Shown: in pieces, positions 35,190 through 43,713 of the stretch
Numbering within the stretch: the stretch's first letter is position 1
Layout of the letters: the number at the start of each line of letters is the position of its first letter
Assembly: GCA_020720045.1 (NCBI GenBank)
Contig: DYPH01000008.1
Span: 1-64,000 of the forward strand
Direction of reading: 5' to 3'
Length of the DNA: 64,000 bases
Source of the DNA: Sorangium cellulosum
Lineage (GTDB): Bacteria > Myxococcota_A > Polyangia > Polyangiales > Polyangiaceae
Made by a program: the position numbers and the translations under genes
The notes under the pieces: model-generated
Told to the model about the DNA's origin: nothing
Seen by the model: only the letters and a program-made list of their open reading frames with translations
The model's database searches: none

Positions 35190-35993
35190 ATGCGCGCCGC
35201 TGCGCTCTTGGCGCTTGTATTCGTCGGGCTCTCCTCAGCCACCGGAACTCCCGGAACCGGCTGCATTTATGGCCCCCCGGCAGGCGGCGAACCCCGCCAG
35301 GAACCGGCAGAGTTACCTGCATCATGCACGGAAGCGGGCAACATGAACGGAGCGGACGCCTTCGCGTGCGGGGATGCGGCCCTCCGGGCCCAAGATCCCG
35401 AGCGCGCCTATCGCTTCCACGTGCGCGCCCTCGAAACGCTCGACGATCGCACGCTTGCTGAGCTCGCTTTCACCCGAGCCATCGACGACGCGCTGAGCCT
35501 TGACGACCTCACGGCGGCACAATCGCTCCTTGAGCGGCGTCCCGATCTCGACGACGGAGATCGTCGGCGCGTCGTTCGTCAGCGTCGCCGTGCGCGATTG
35601 CTCGCGCGCCTAGCTTTCGGCTTTCTTTTGCTTTTTCTCGGTTGCGGCGCTTGGCTCTCGGCCCGCAAGGGTCGAGAAACGCGGCCGTCCGCGAAGTCGA
35701 TCCAAGTGCGTACGTGGATCATTGCGCCGGCGGCCGGCGCGCTGTGGATCGGCATCGCGACCGGCTGGCTCGCCCCCCACTTTTCCGAAGGGACCTCCCC
35801 TCGCCCATTCTGGCTCTTTTCCGCAGCGATTCCCGTCGTTTCTCTCGTCGCTATCCCCTACGCACGAGCCGCAAACACCCGACGGTTTGCCGCCCCGCTC
35901 GCAGCCGTCGCAGTGCTCGCGGCGGCAATTCTTGTACTCTACACAAGCGATCGCGCCTGGCTCGCGACGCTGCTGCCCGGGCGAACGCCATGA
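35190..35993 (+). CDS. Secreted-domain/four-TM protein heading the radical SAM operon
   Basis: 267 residues from ATG 35190 (a GTG at 35166 is an alternative). Signal-peptide-like helix 1-18, then a roughly 115-residue extracytoplasmic part with paired Cys (25, 46, 60) and TPR-like helices (YRFHVRALETLDDRTLAELAF), then four TM helices (about 139-157, 173-193, 206-224, 234-251). No family is recognised. Its stop overlaps the start of the 87-residue candidate precursor by four bases, so the two are coupled. It could be a receptor, immunity or maturation/export partner for the peptide; this is inference from position. Confidence 0.75.
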   Translation: MRAAALLALVFVGLSSATGTPGTGCIYGPPAGGEPRQEPAELPASCTEAGNMNGADAFACGDAALRAQDPERAYRFHVRALETLDDRTLAELAFTRAIDDALSLDDLTAAQSLLERRPDLDDGDRRRVVRQRRRARLLARLAFGFLLLFLGCGAWLSARKGRETRPSAKSIQVRTWIIAPAAGALWIGIATGWLAPHFSEGTSPRPFWLFSAAIPVVSLVAIPYARAANTRRFAAPLAAVAVLAAAILVLYTSDRAWLATLLPGRTP

Positions 35994-36253
35994 CAAACCG
36001 CGACGACTCAACCTCCCCTCTTTCTTCGCGAATATCTGCGAACGTCCGCGCCGCGCGGAGCGGTCCCGGCGCAAACTGCTCAAGCCTCGGCAGCGCCGTC
36101 GATGCGCTCTTCCTCGGGTCTGTCGCCGTCGGCGCCCTGCTCGCGAGCGCTGCTACCGCCCTCGCCGCGGCGGAAGCGGCGGCCGCCGAAGCGAAGGAAG
36201 TGGGCGACGGGTCCGAGCCCGATCGACGAACCGAAAGTGAGGAGACGCCATGA
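35990..36253 (+). CDS. Short single-Cys peptide, candidate RiPP precursor
   Basis: 87 residues, start ATG 35990 overlapping the previous stop (ATGA); its own stop overlaps the radical SAM start. Layout: hydrophilic Ser/Arg-rich leader (1-24), a GPGANCSSLG turn with the only Cys (Cys30), an Ala/Val/Leu-rich hydrophobic stretch (about 37-63), a poly-Ala/Glu helix and an acidic tail. Small size, a distinct leader, a Cys-containing motif and direct coupling to a SPASM radical SAM enzyme match the precursor-plus-maturase arrangement of RiPP systems. The hydrophobic stretch could instead be a TM anchor. It is not a known family to me. Confidence 0.65.
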   Translation: MTNRDDSTSPLSSRISANVRAARSGPGANCSSLGSAVDALFLGSVAVGALLASAATALAAAEAAAAEAKEVGDGSEPDRRTESEETP

Positions 36254-37341
36254 TCGGCGTCCGCCCCCCGGGAAGCGACGTCGTTTGGTTTCGCGCAGGG
36301 AATTTCCTCGTCGCCGTCGATCCTGCGTCGGTCGATAGCGCCCGCGATCAGGTCCTTGAAGGGCCGGTCGAAATGCATGTATCCCTCACCGATGCCTGCG
36401 GCGTTGGATGCCCGGCCTGCTACGTCGATGCACGCCCCGACGGAGCTACACCCCCACTCGCAACCATCCTGGAGCGCGTCCGCGCCATCGCGGCCGAAGG
36501 GGTACGCACGGTTGCGTTCGGCGGCGGCGAGCCGCTGCTCCGGGCAGATCTTTATGAAATTGCTGAAGAAGCACGCCGGCTCGGTCTCGTTGCGGTCATC
36601 ACCACGAGCGGCTTCGGCCCTAGCGGAGCCGACGTCGTTCACCAGCTCGCGCACTTCGATCAAGTGAACCTAAGCCACGACGGCGTCGACGGCGGCTACG
36701 CGGCCGTGCGCGGCCGAGATGGCAGCGAGCGCGTCGCGGGCCTCACGACACGCCTCGTCGATGCGGGCGTACGCGTCGGCTGGAACGTCGTCCTAACACG
36801 CAATAATTTTAATATGTTGCGTGCCACGGTCGCGGCGGCGGCCGAACTCGGCGTCGCCGACGTCCAGCTGCTGCGGGTGAAGCCGGCGGGGCGCGCGACC
36901 GATCTCATTTATCGATCACTCCGTCTTACCGCGGAACAGGTCGCTGCGCTCCCGGGACTCCTCGCCGAGCTCGTCGCCGGCGCTCCGTCGATCCGCATCG
37001 ATTGCGCACTCATCCCCTTCCTTTTGTCGATCGATGCCACCGACGAGGTGGCTCGGAACTTCGCACAAAGAATGAAACAAACCGGGGTCTTCGGCTGCGA
37101 AGCCGGTCGATCCCTTGCGGCGCTCCGGACGGACGGAACGCGTGCAGGATGCAGCTTTGAGCCCCGTGCAGAGGCGAGCCACGCGCCGGCGTTTCATCAG
37201 GCACTCCCGGCCCCGTGCAATACGTGTACTTTGCAAGAAGTCTGTCGCGGCGGCTGCCGCATCGTCGCCGCGCGTTCCGGCGACCCAGAAGGGCGCGATC
37301 TGGAGTGCCCGCGAGTCCTTGCGCACCGAGACCGACCGTGA
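36250..37341 (+). CDS. Radical SAM/SPASM domain enzyme, probable peptide maturase
   Basis: 363 residues. The SAM cluster motif is CGVGCPAC (Cys50, 54, 57); GGGEP (91-95) helps bind SAM. The C-terminal part has a SPASM-type auxiliary-cluster set: Cys252, Cys283, Cys301, then CNTCTLQEVCRGGC (Cys323, 326, 332, 336) and Cys353. SPASM enzymes usually modify ribosomal peptides (thioether, C-C or other crosslinks). About 45 residues precede the barrel and lack a clear RRE fold. It overlaps both neighbours by four bases. The family is firm; the substrate is inferred to be the peptide encoded just upstream. Confidence 0.92.
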   Translation: MIGVRPPGSDVVWFRAGNFLVAVDPASVDSARDQVLEGPVEMHVSLTDACGVGCPACYVDARPDGATPPLATILERVRAIAAEGVRTVAFGGGEPLLRADLYEIAEEARRLGLVAVITTSGFGPSGADVVHQLAHFDQVNLSHDGVDGGYAAVRGRDGSERVAGLTTRLVDAGVRVGWNVVLTRNNFNMLRATVAAAAELGVADVQLLRVKPAGRATDLIYRSLRLTAEQVAALPGLLAELVAGAPSIRIDCALIPFLLSIDATDEVARNFAQRMKQTGVFGCEAGRSLAALRTDGTRAGCSFEPRAEASHAPAFHQALPAPCNTCTLQEVCRGGCRIVAARSGDPEGRDLECPRVLAHRDRP

Positions 37342-37640
37342 CGACCTCACGAGGTGATTTCCTGCGCGCGGGCGCGTTTGCGATGCTGGTGGCTCCGCTC
37401 TTGTACGCGCTCCTCCGGGCCGCTGAGGCAGTGCTTCATCCCGGCGGCGTCGACCCGACGCAGATCGTCATCGTCGGCCCGAGCGCCTACCTGCGACGTT
37501 GCCTGATGGTCGCGGTGTTTCTGCCGCCCGTCGCGGTCGCCGGCGCGCTTCTCCCCGCGAAAAACGTGCTACGCGCGCTCCCCGTGCTCACCGTCGCCGC
37601 CCCCCTCGCCGTTGTGCTCGTCGCGGTTTTTGCGCCGTGA
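37338..37640 (+). CDS. Small three-TM membrane protein in the radical SAM operon
   Basis: 100 residues from a GTG whose GTGA overlaps the radical SAM stop. Three hydrophobic helices (about 11-27, 56-72, 80-98) with a short extramembrane loop (HPGGVDPTQIVIVGPSA). No motif identifies it. It could be an immunity or transport accessory protein of the peptide system; this is positional inference. Confidence 0.7.
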   Translation: MTTSRGDFLRAGAFAMLVAPLLYALLRAAEAVLHPGGVDPTQIVIVGPSAYLRRCLMVAVFLPPVAVAGALLPAKNVLRALPVLTVAAPLAVVLVAVFAP

Positions 37641-40189
37641 CGCCGCTCCCGATCGATGCCGAAATGCCGCGGCTCCTCGCCGAACTCGACGCGCGAAAGA
37701 CGCTCGTCGTCGTCGCCGAACCGGGCGCCGGAAAGACCACACGCCTCCCCCGTGCACTTCTAGACCTTGATTTACCAGGGGAAATCATTGTGTTGGAGCC
37801 GCGACGAATCGCGGCGCGAATGGCGGCACGCCGGGTGGCGGAAGAGGCCGGCGAACGCATCGGGGAGCGTGTAGGATACACCGTTCGCTTCGAAGACGTC
37901 TCTTCATCGAAGACGCGACTCCGCTTCGTCACCGAGGGGATCCTGACTCGGCGCTTTGCCACCGATCCCGATTTGAAGGGGGTCTCTGCCGTCGTGCTCG
38001 ACGAGTTTCACGAGCGTCATCTCCACGGCGATCTCGCGGCGGCGTGGCTCCGCGACCTCCGCCTGCGACGGCCCGATTTGCTGGTCTGCGTAATGTCGGC
38101 AACCCTCGACGCCGCGGCGGTCGCGACTTGGTTCGATGCGCCGATCGCAACGGTAGGAGGCCGCACCTACCCCGTCGCGGTGACCTACCTCGGCGCCGAC
38201 GAGCGCCCGCTGGAAGCGCAGGTCGTGAGTGGCGTTCGTGGGGCGCTTGCCGCAACCACTGGAGATATCCTCGTTTTTTTGCCAGGGGCCGGCGAGATTC
38301 GGCGGGCCGAGGAGGCACTTGCCGGGCTCGCAGGGAAAGAGGGGCTTCGGATCTTTCCGCTCCACGGGGACCTGCCGCCGGAAGCCCAAGATCTGGCGGT
38401 CCGCAAAGGGCCTGCCGGCGCCGGCCGGAAGGTCGTCCTCGCGACAAACGTCGCCGAGTCGTCGCTCACGATCGATGGGGTGACGGCCGTCGTCGACAGC
38501 GGTTTGGAGCGTATCGCCGGCTTCGACGCGTGGAGCGGCCTGTCGACGCTGGAACTCGCCAAGTCATCGCGTGCATCGTGCATTCAACGTGCCGGTCGCG
38601 CCGGCCGCACGCAGGCCGGCACCGCCTTTCGCCTGTACGCCGAGGCCGACTTCGAACGCCGACCGATGCACGGAACGCCCGAATTCGCGCGTGCCGACCT
38701 CACCGACGTCGAACTCCTCCTCGCATCACTCCGTAAACGCGACCTGCCGCTCCTCGATCCGCCCAAAGCGGAAGTGCGCGCGCAGGCTCGTGCGCTCCTG
38801 GAACGGCTCGGCACGACAACCGCGGACGGCGAAGCGACGCCTCTCGGACGAAAGGTCCTTCCGCTTCCTGTACCCGTTCGCCTCGGATGCTTGATTCACC
38901 AAGGAATTTCGGTCGGTATCGGAGGGACGGCGATCCTCGCGGCGGCGATCCTTAGCGAGCGCGATCTTCGCCGCGAAACGCGGGTTTCTTTTGGAAATCA
39001 AGCACGTAGCTTCGGTGACCGAGGTGCAGACAGCTCCGATGTCGAGACCCTGATCGACCTCTTCCGGGAGGTCGCGTTTGCGATTTTTTCCGGCAGTGCA
39101 ATTCGCGCCGCCGAGCTCGACCCCGGCGCCGTCGCACGCGTGCGAAAGGGCGTCGAGGCGCTTTCGAGGCACGGAAGCCTCCGCGGACAGGGGACCGAAG
39201 ACGAAGGCGATTTCGGAACGACGGGGGAGCGCCTCCGGCGATGCCTGCTTGCCGCCTTCCCCGATCGGGTCGCAAAGCGGAAAAAGGCGGGCGGGCGTGA
39301 CCTCGCGCTCGCGGGCGTGGGCGTCGCAACGCTTGCGGAAGCCTCCGTCGTGCGCCACGCGGAATGGATGATTTGTGCGTCGGCGAGCGTGCGCCGCGGG
39401 CGGCTTGAGGTGGAGAGCGCCGCCGAAATCGACCCGTTCTGGCTCGTCGAACTCTTTCCGGAAAAGCTTGTGGAAGAGAAGCTCGTGACGTTCAACGACG
39501 CAACGGGGCGAGCGGTCGGCCTCGCGCGCACGCTCTACGACGGCATCGTCCTCGACGAGGCGAAGTTCACGCCGCCGCCGGAATTGCTGGCCCGCACGCT
39601 TGCAAAGGCGCTCCTGGCCAAGGGGGCCCACCGACTCGCAAAAGAAGGTGCCCTCGACCGCCTCGTCCATCGCGTCGCCTTTGCGCGGCGTGTTCTCCGA
39701 TCGGGTGTCTCGCTGGGCGGAGACAGCCGCGATTCGCCGGAACTCGCACCCCTCGACGATGCTGCCATCGAAGATGCAGTGTCCCGCGCCTGCGAAGGCT
39801 GCACAAGTCTGAACGATCTCAAGGATTTCGACCTCGCCGACTGGCTCACAAACACGCTGCCGCGGAGCGTCGAGTCGGCCGCCCCCGAGACGGTGAAGCT
39901 TCCGAGCGGACGCGTCGTTCCCGTCCACTACGAGCGCGACCAGGACCCGTGGGTTGCGTCGTACCTGCAGGATTTCTGCGGCGGCGGCGATCGTGTACTC
40001 GCCGTGAACGGCACGCCGCTCGTGGCCCACCTCCTCGCCCCGAACAAGCGATCGGTGCAAATTACACGCGACCTACCGAACTTCTTCCGGACCCACTACC
40101 CGGCGATCCGGAAGGAGCTGATGCGCAAGTATCCAAAACATGCGTGGCCCGAGGACCCGTCGGTACCGATTCCACCACGCTTTCGGTGA
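37637..40189 (+). CDS. hrpB: ATP-dependent helicase HrpB
   Basis: 850 residues from a GTG that overlaps the previous stop (GTGA). HrpB is a DEAH/RHA-family SF2 helicase. Present: Walker A GAGKTT (30-35), the DEFH box DEFHERHL (121-128), SATLD, motif V TNVAESSLTIDGV, motif VI IQRAGRAGRTQAG, the HA2 helicase-associated region, and the HrpB C-terminal domain (HYERDQDPWVASYLQDFCG, YPKHAWPEDPS). Its role in bacteria is poorly defined. Its place at the end of the peptide operon is probably read-through co-transcription rather than function. Confidence 0.95.
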   Translation: MTPLPIDAEMPRLLAELDARKTLVVVAEPGAGKTTRLPRALLDLDLPGEIIVLEPRRIAARMAARRVAEEAGERIGERVGYTVRFEDVSSSKTRLRFVTEGILTRRFATDPDLKGVSAVVLDEFHERHLHGDLAAAWLRDLRLRRPDLLVCVMSATLDAAAVATWFDAPIATVGGRTYPVAVTYLGADERPLEAQVVSGVRGALAATTGDILVFLPGAGEIRRAEEALAGLAGKEGLRIFPLHGDLPPEAQDLAVRKGPAGAGRKVVLATNVAESSLTIDGVTAVVDSGLERIAGFDAWSGLSTLELAKSSRASCIQRAGRAGRTQAGTAFRLYAEADFERRPMHGTPEFARADLTDVELLLASLRKRDLPLLDPPKAEVRAQARALLERLGTTTADGEATPLGRKVLPLPVPVRLGCLIHQGISVGIGGTAILAAAILSERDLRRETRVSFGNQARSFGDRGADSSDVETLIDLFREVAFAIFSGSAIRAAELDPGAVARVRKGVEALSRHGSLRGQGTEDEGDFGTTGERLRRCLLAAFPDRVAKRKKAGGRDLALAGVGVATLAEASVVRHAEWMICASASVRRGRLEVESAAEIDPFWLVELFPEKLVEEKLVTFNDATGRAVGLARTLYDGIVLDEAKFTPPPELLARTLAKALLAKGAHRLAKEGALDRLVHRVAFARRVLRSGVSLGGDSRDSPELAPLDDAAIEDAVSRACEGCTSLNDLKDFDLADWLTNTLPRSVESAAPETVKLPSGRVVPVHYERDQDPWVASYLQDFCGGGDRVLAVNGTPLVAHLLAPNKRSVQITRDLPNFFRTHYPAIRKELMRKYPKHAWPEDPSVPIPPRFR

Positions 40190-40214
40190 AACTGACCGTG
40201 CCCTTCCGCCACGA

Positions 40215-40724
40215 TCAATGCCCCGAACGGAACACGAGGACGAGAACGCCACCGACCGCCGCGAGAAGAACGAGGAGCACCGCGACGATGACCTTTTCGA
40301 CCGACCTGCTTCGGTCGGCGGTCGGTCGAGGCGGTGCGAGGGACGCACGTTGGGGGGCGTTCAGGTCGACTTCAAACGTCATCGGCGCCGACGGAGGACT
40401 GGCCGACGCCGGTGCCGTTTCCAGAATGATCGCGGGCGCTTCGGCGCGGGTTCGCGGTCCAACATCGACATGTTTCGACTTGCCGCCAGGAACGAACACC
40501 TCGACGACGTCGGCCCCAAGGACCTCGGCGTCGTCCATCAGACTGCGGCGAAGCATGACCGCCGGCTCGTCGGTCCGTGACATGTACGGGGCTGGCGCGG
40601 CCCGAGCGCCCGTCGACGCGTAGGCGGCCCCCTTCGCGGTCGCTATTTCCGACGATCCAGGTTTGATCGGCACGCTTGGCGGCGCGTCGGGCGTTTCCCC
40701 CTGCTTCGAATCCCGGTCGACCAT
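40215..40724 (-). CDS. Hypothetical tail-anchored protein
   Basis: 169 residues from ATG 40724. A long hydrophilic Pro/Ala/Asp-rich cytoplasmic part ends in a basic cluster and one C-terminal TM helix (VIVAVLLVLLAAVGGVLVLVF), the topology of a tail-anchored protein. It is convergent with hrpB (25-base gap) and divergent from the nucleotide-sugar SDR at 40932. No domain is recognised. Confidence 0.6.
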   Translation of the reverse strand: MVDRDSKQGETPDAPPSVPIKPGSSEIATAKGAAYASTGARAAPAPYMSRTDEPAVMLRRSLMDDAEVLGADVVEVFVPGGKSKHVDVGPRTRAEAPAIILETAPASASPPSAPMTFEVDLNAPQRASLAPPRPTADRSRSVEKVIVAVLLVLLAAVGGVLVLVFRSGH

Positions 40725-40931
40725 GGCGGGGCGAAGATGGCACGACCCGGCAAAGAAGAGCAATCCGTTTGTCCCCATGCGACCGAGCGGGGGCGTCGGC
40801 GTGGAAACGGAATGACCGGCCTTCGGAGCCATCGACGCGCCGGTCGCTTCCGTGTAAATCGCGCCGTCCCGACCGGTTACCGCGAAGCTGTCGAACGTCG
40901 CGCACCGCCCGGGCAACGGAGAGATCGATCC

Positions 40932-41903
40932 ATGAGGTATTTCATCACCGGCGGCGCAGGTTTTGTGGGCTCCCACCTCGCGGAGGAACTCCTCGAAAAG
41001 GGTCACCACGTGACCGTGCTCGACGACCTGTCAACAGGCTCCATCGAGAACATCGAGCACCTCAAGCCGCATCCGAAATTCCGCTATTATATCGATACAG
41101 TAGCGAATGTCCCGCTCACCGCCGAGTTCATCGATGGCGCCGACATTGTCTACCACTTGGCCGCCGCCGTCGGCGTGAAGCTCATCGTCGAGAGTCCCGT
41201 ACGGACCATCGAGACCAACATCCGTCTCACGGAAGTTGTGCTTGAGCAGGCGGCGAAAAAGAAGCGCCCCGTGTTCGTCGCATCGACGAGCGAAGTGTAC
41301 GGGAAGAGCACTCAATTCCCGTTCCGCGAAGACGGCGACCTCGTCATGGGCCCGACGAACAAAGGGCGGTGGAGCTATGCGTGCTCCAAAGCAATCGATG
41401 AGTTCTTGGCGATTGCCTACTACCGCGAAAAGAAGCTCCCGACGGTTGTGGGGCGCCTTTTCAATACCGTCGGGCCGCGCCAGACCGGCATGTACGGCAT
41501 GGTCGTTCCCAACTTTGTGATTCAGGGGCTTCAGGGCAAACCGATCACGGTGTTTGGTGACGGCACTCAAAGCCGCTGTTTCACCCATGTGAAGGACGTC
41601 GTCCGTGCCCTTGCCGGCGTGATGGAAACCGACAAGACGCTCGGTGAAGTCTACAACTTCGGAAACGACCACGAAATTACGATCACCGACCTCGCGAAGA
41701 AGGTCCGCGACATGACCGGCGGGAAGTCGGAAATCGTCTATATCCCGTACGACAAGGCCTACGAAGTTGGCTTTGAGGATATGCATCGTCGCGTCCCTTG
41801 CATCGACAAGGTGACGAATGCGATTGGCTGGCGTCCGACCCGCAACCTCGACCAAATCTTGAACGACGTCATCGATTTCTACCGACCCCGCGTTGGGGTT
41901 TGA
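40932..41903 (+). CDS. NAD-dependent extended SDR, nucleotide-sugar epimerase/decarboxylase
   Basis: 323 residues from ATG 40932, with GGAGAG eight bases upstream. An extended short-chain dehydrogenase/reductase with GGAGFVGSHLAEEL, the catalytic triad region ASTSEVYG and YACSK (YxxxK), and the downstream RLFNTVGPRQTGMYGMV typical of UDP-glucuronate decarboxylase/UDP-glucose epimerase relatives. It supplies an activated sugar for the polysaccharide genes that follow. Which sugar is made cannot be read from the sequence. The next gene begins 19 bases later, so the two are likely co-transcribed. Confidence 0.9.
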   Translation: MRYFITGGAGFVGSHLAEELLEKGHHVTVLDDLSTGSIENIEHLKPHPKFRYYIDTVANVPLTAEFIDGADIVYHLAAAVGVKLIVESPVRTIETNIRLTEVVLEQAAKKKRPVFVASTSEVYGKSTQFPFREDGDLVMGPTNKGRWSYACSKAIDEFLAIAYYREKKLPTVVGRLFNTVGPRQTGMYGMVVPNFVIQGLQGKPITVFGDGTQSRCFTHVKDVVRALAGVMETDKTLGEVYNFGNDHEITITDLAKKVRDMTGGKSEIVYIPYDKAYEVGFEDMHRRVPCIDKVTNAIGWRPTRNLDQILNDVIDFYRPRVGV

Positions 41904-41922
41904 CCGGCACGGAGGGCGAAGC

Positions 41923-43713
41923 ATGGCTACGGGGATTCTGCTCTACGTAGGACTCGGGCTCCTCTTCGCTCTCGGAACGGTTCCGGTCACGCGCGCGATC
42001 GCGCGACGGACCGGCTTTGTGGCAAAGCCTCGCGCCGACCGCTGGCACAGTAAGCCGACCGCACTCATGGGGGGCGTCGGTATCATTGCTGCGTTTTTGG
42101 TCGCGTGGGGGATCGCCCACTTCCGGGGGAGCGTCGACCGCGGTGGGTTGTTGGTCGCGTGCGCGGTTTCCATGGGCGTGCTCGGCTTCGTGGATGACAT
42201 CGTCCAACTGAAGCCGTACGCGAAGCTCGTCTTTCAGCTTCTCGCAGCGATCACCCTAACGTCCTTCGGCAACGTCCTGCCCTGGACGCCGTGGATGCCG
42301 GTCAACCACGCCGTCACCGTGTTTTGGCTCGTGGGAGTCACCAACGCCTTGAACCTGCTCGACAATATCGACGGCCTATCCGCCGGGATTGCGTCGATTG
42401 CAGGTTTGTTTATGGCGTACTTCTTCCACATGACCGGCCAAGACGGACTGGCGGTCGTCCTCGCCTGCTTCGCCGGTGCGACGCTCGGATTTCTGGTTTT
42501 CAATTTCCATCCTGCGTCGATCTTTATGGGCGACTCCGGGTCGCTCTTCTTGGGCTTTCTCCTTGGAGGGGCCGCCCTCTACCAAAACACGCATCGATCC
42601 CGGGGGCTCGTCGCGGTTCTCGCCCCACCTGTACTGATTCTTGCGATCCCGATTCTCGATACGACGCTCGTCACGATCACGCGCAAGCTTCACGGGCGCT
42701 CGGTTTCTCAAGGGGGGCGCGACCACACCTCGCACCGACTGGTCGCACTCGGTCTCTCCGAAAGGGACGCAACATTAACCCTTTATGGACTCGCAGTCCT
42801 TTCGGGAATATGCGCAACCGTCGCCTTCCACGCCCGCCAAAGCGTCGCCTATGCGCTGATCCCGGCTTTCGCCATCGCGATCGCCATCGTGGCCGCCTAC
42901 CTCGGCCGCGTGAACGTCTACGCACCCGTTGTCGACGAAAACAAACCGGCAAAGCGGGCACTCCTCCCGACGCTCGCAGACTTTTCTTACAAGCGCCGGA
43001 TCTTTGAGGTCATCTTCGACTTCACGCTGATCCTCCTCGCCTACTATTCGGCATTTCTCCTCCGCTTCGACGGCGATCTGACCGAGCCTTTCTGGCAGCG
43101 ATTCAGCACATCTATTCCCGTTCTCGCCGGCGCGCAAATGGCACTCTTGCTTGCAACGGGTCTCTACGGCGGCCTCTGGCGCTATACGAGCCTTGCCGAC
43201 CTGCGGCGAATTTTTACATCGTCGGTCGTCGCGGCACTCGGCGGGGTCGTCGCGGTCGCCATTGCGTTTCGCGGACTGGCTGGGTTCTCGCGCGCCGTCT
43301 TCATCATCGACGGGATGCTCGTCTTCCTCTTCCTTGCGGGGCTCCGCGTGAGCTTCCGCGTGATCCGTGACTGGCTCGTCGCCCGCATGGACGTCCAGCA
43401 GCGACGACGCGTCATCATCTACGGCGCCGGGGACGCCGGCGAGCTGCTCCTTCGGGAAATCCGAAACAACGGCGAACTGAACTTGCTCCCCGTTGGCTTC
43501 GTCGATGACGACCCCCAAAAAGAGGGAGTCGTCATCCACGGTCTGCGCGTCCTCGGAAGTGGGGCTAACCTCGCGAATTTACTTCCGTCGCTTCGCGTTC
43601 AAGAGATCGTGCTCTCCACGGGGCACATCGATGCAGAGCGCCTGGCCGCGCTCGACGCCGTGTGCGAGCACGGGAACGTCAAGCTACGGCGCGCCCGCAT
43701 CGACTGGCACTGA
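41923..43713 (+). CDS. Fusion: WecA/MraY-type phosphoglycosyl transferase + CapD-type N-terminal half
   Basis: 596 residues. Residues 1-330 are a polyprenyl-phosphate N-acetylhexosamine-1-phosphate transferase: about ten TM helices with FVDDIVQLKP (Asp91-Asp92), NLLDNIDGLSAG (145-155), GDSGSLFLGF (203-212) and GGRDHTSHRL (264-273). Residues about 355-490 add four TM helices, and 495-596 a Rossmann-like domain with YGAGDAGELLL, as in the N-terminal part of CapD/WbpM polysaccharide epimerases. The C-terminal catalytic SDR half of those enzymes is missing. The transferase starts the lipid-linked repeat unit; the added domain may bind a nucleotide-sugar or CoA/NAD-type ligand and regulate or tether. 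Confidence 0.88.
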   Translation: MATGILLYVGLGLLFALGTVPVTRAIARRTGFVAKPRADRWHSKPTALMGGVGIIAAFLVAWGIAHFRGSVDRGGLLVACAVSMGVLGFVDDIVQLKPYAKLVFQLLAAITLTSFGNVLPWTPWMPVNHAVTVFWLVGVTNALNLLDNIDGLSAGIASIAGLFMAYFFHMTGQDGLAVVLACFAGATLGFLVFNFHPASIFMGDSGSLFLGFLLGGAALYQNTHRSRGLVAVLAPPVLILAIPILDTTLVTITRKLHGRSVSQGGRDHTSHRLVALGLSERDATLTLYGLAVLSGICATVAFHARQSVAYALIPAFAIAIAIVAAYLGRVNVYAPVVDENKPAKRALLPTLADFSYKRRIFEVIFDFTLILLAYYSAFLLRFDGDLTEPFWQRFSTSIPVLAGAQMALLLATGLYGGLWRYTSLADLRRIFTSSVVAALGGVVAVAIAFRGLAGFSRAVFIIDGMLVFLFLAGLRVSFRVIRDWLVARMDVQQRRRVIIYGAGDAGELLLREIRNNGELNLLPVGFVDDDPQKEGVVIHGLRVLGSGANLANLLPSLRVQEIVLSTGHIDAERLAALDAVCEHGNVKLRRARIDWH

